DNA from: Novipirellula herctigrandis
GTDB taxonomy: Bacteria; Planctomycetota; Planctomycetia; Pirellulales; Pirellulaceae
Reading direction: 5' to 3'
Assembly: GCA_007859835.1 (NCBI GenBank)
Contig: SJPJ01000001.1
Span: forward strand, 8,446,464 to 8,510,463
Length of the DNA stretch: 64,000 nt
Part shown: positions 63,230 to 64,000 of the stretch, one piece after another
Layout of the letters: the number at the start of each line of letters is the position of its first letter
Position numbering within the stretch: the stretch's first letter is position 1
The notes under the pieces: model-generated
The model's input: only the letters and a program-made list of their open reading frames with translations
The model's database searches: none
Told to the model about the DNA's origin: nothing
Program-made: the position numbers and the translations under genes

Positions 63230-64000
63230 TCAAAGTGCCGCTCCGGGTGGCAAGGGGACATCATTCGTTTGCCGCCACTGGACCAACGCCCTTAACATCG
63301 ACTGGGTAAGCTCGGGGTTGTTTTCAACGAGGTTTTGCTCCTCCTTCGGATCATTGCGCAAGTCATAGAGTTCGAGTTTTCCATCAGCCAGATACTGAAT
63401 CAACTTATGGTGGTTTTTGCGAATAACCGAGCAGGTCCCGTGCGCGTTACGGCTAGCCAAATGCCAATAAAGCGGTCGCGTTTGTAAATGCTCGGGTTCG
63501 GCCGTGAACAACCCGGTAATCGAGTCGCCATCGAGCACTCCGTCGTAGTCGATTTCGGCAACGTCCATGAACGTCGGAAAGAAATCGAGCCCCGTCACGG
63601 GGATCGTGGTCCGGCGGGGCGTGATTTTCCCTGGCCAGCTTAGACAGGTCGGAACGCGAATGCCGCCTTCATAGATATGTCCCTTTTTGCCGCGAAGGCG
63701 ATTATTGCGACCGATGTTCTGTCCGTTATCGGAGCTAAAAACAATCAGCGTGTTATCGCGGATACCGCTGTTGTCCAAAAATTCGAGGATACGCCCAACA
63801 TTGTCGTCAAGCGATTCGATCATTGTCGCATACTGCGCTTCAATCACTTTCCTCTTCCCGGTTTCCATTCCCTGGCCGGTGATTGGATCACCAGCTTTTT
63901 CCATATACTTTTCAAACAGGGCTTCGCTTCGTGGACGGACTGGCCGATGCACCGTGTAGTAGTGCAGGTTGATGAAGAAGGGTCCGTCTTGATGCTGCTC
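63230..64000 (-). CDS. Sulfatase (S1 family), C-terminal part, cut by window edge
   Basis: The last 256 codons of a sulfatase whose start lies beyond the right edge; translation is open from base 64000 down to the stop at 63230. The visible part begins DGPFFINLHYYTVHRPVRPR, a substrate-pocket region. It contains the second metal site TLIVFSSDNGQNIGRNN and the lysine-bearing YEGGIRVPTCLSWPG. The end has the conserved KLELYDLRNDPKEEQNLVEN. The formylglycine Cys cannot be seen. Branch: arylsulfatase A-like S1. Confidence 0.93.
   Translation of the reverse strand, partial: EQHQDGPFFINLHYYTVHRPVRPRSEALFEKYMEKAGDPITGQGMETGKRKVIEAQYATMIESLDDNVGRILEFLDNSGIRDNTLIVFSSDNGQNIGRNNRLRGKKGHIYEGGIRVPTCLSWPGKITPRRTTIPVTGLDFFPTFMDVAEIDYDGVLDGDSITGLFTAEPEHLQTRPLYWHLASRNAHGTCSVIRKNHHKLIQYLADGKLELYDLRNDPKEEQNLVENNPELTQSMLRALVQWRQTNDVPLPPGAAL

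Noticed and set aside
1..64000. CRISPR arrays, tRNA and rRNA genes
   Set aside because: No regularly spaced repeats of 25-40 bases and no cloverleaf or rRNA sequence was recognised by eye; a dedicated scan (for example tRNAscan) would settle the tRNA question.

Overview
The window looks like chromosome from a marine, heterotrophic planctomycete of the Pirellulaceae (Rhodopirellula-like). The evidence is a high density of secreted S1 sulfatases with formylglycine motifs, GH29 fucosidases, an N-terminal LEPR-XLL-type sorting motif, a Tat-exported Gfo/Idh/MocA oxidoreductase, a secreted protein related to the hydrazine synthase alpha subunit with CxxCH haem motifs, moderate GC, wide gene spacing and several starts without a Shine-Dalgarno sequence. 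No rRNA, tRNA or CRISPR array was recognised.

Layout. (1) 1-16257: the 5' end of an ISAs1-like transposase at the left edge, an aldo/keto reductase followed by an HzsA-like protein, then a minus-strand polysaccharide group (GH92 mannosidase, alpha-galactosidase-like hydrolase, sulfatase). Next come a decayed patch (AraC-type regulator remnant, glucuronoyl esterase remnant) around a PQQ-propeller lipoprotein, and an outer-membrane barrel protein. (2) 16305-28256: a duplicated pectate-lyase-superfamily protein, small zinc-ribbon genes, transaldolase, a coiled-coil secreted protein, a PhoD-like phosphatase with a 3 x 19 bp tandem repeat just upstream, a broken GH172 (DUF2961) gene, and a Gfo/Idh/MocA oxidoreductase. 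(3) 28728-42424: a large secreted FAD protein with three tandem ~145-residue repeats, then a minus-strand series reading (in transcription order) sulfatase, GH29, sulfatase, GH29, sulfatase, aldo/keto reductase, with arsC on the other strand. (4) 42665-54989: an envelope and lipid block (patatin/cNMP protein, cardiolipin synthase, DcaP-like porin, YegS-like lipid kinase, DUF502 protein, UbiB/AarF kinase, MscS channel). (5) 55184-64000: a second sulfatase/fucosidase group with a ThuA-GH29 fusion, a PEP-CTERM remnant, a five-bladed propeller hydrolase and a sulfatase cut off by the right edge.

Working model (inference): seven sulfatases, three GH29 enzymes and accessory glycosidases remove sulfate and fucose from algal fucose-rich sulfated polysaccharides in the periplasm or outside the cell. 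The aldo/keto reductases, the Gfo/Idh enzyme and transaldolase may process released sugars. Five decayed or truncated genes suggest the polysaccharide repertoire is turning over quickly. I found no clear unknown multi-gene system. The least explained items are the ThuA-GH29 fusion, the triple-repeat FAD protein, the 149-residue protein with a glycine-rich macrodomain-like loop, and the HzsA-like protein.
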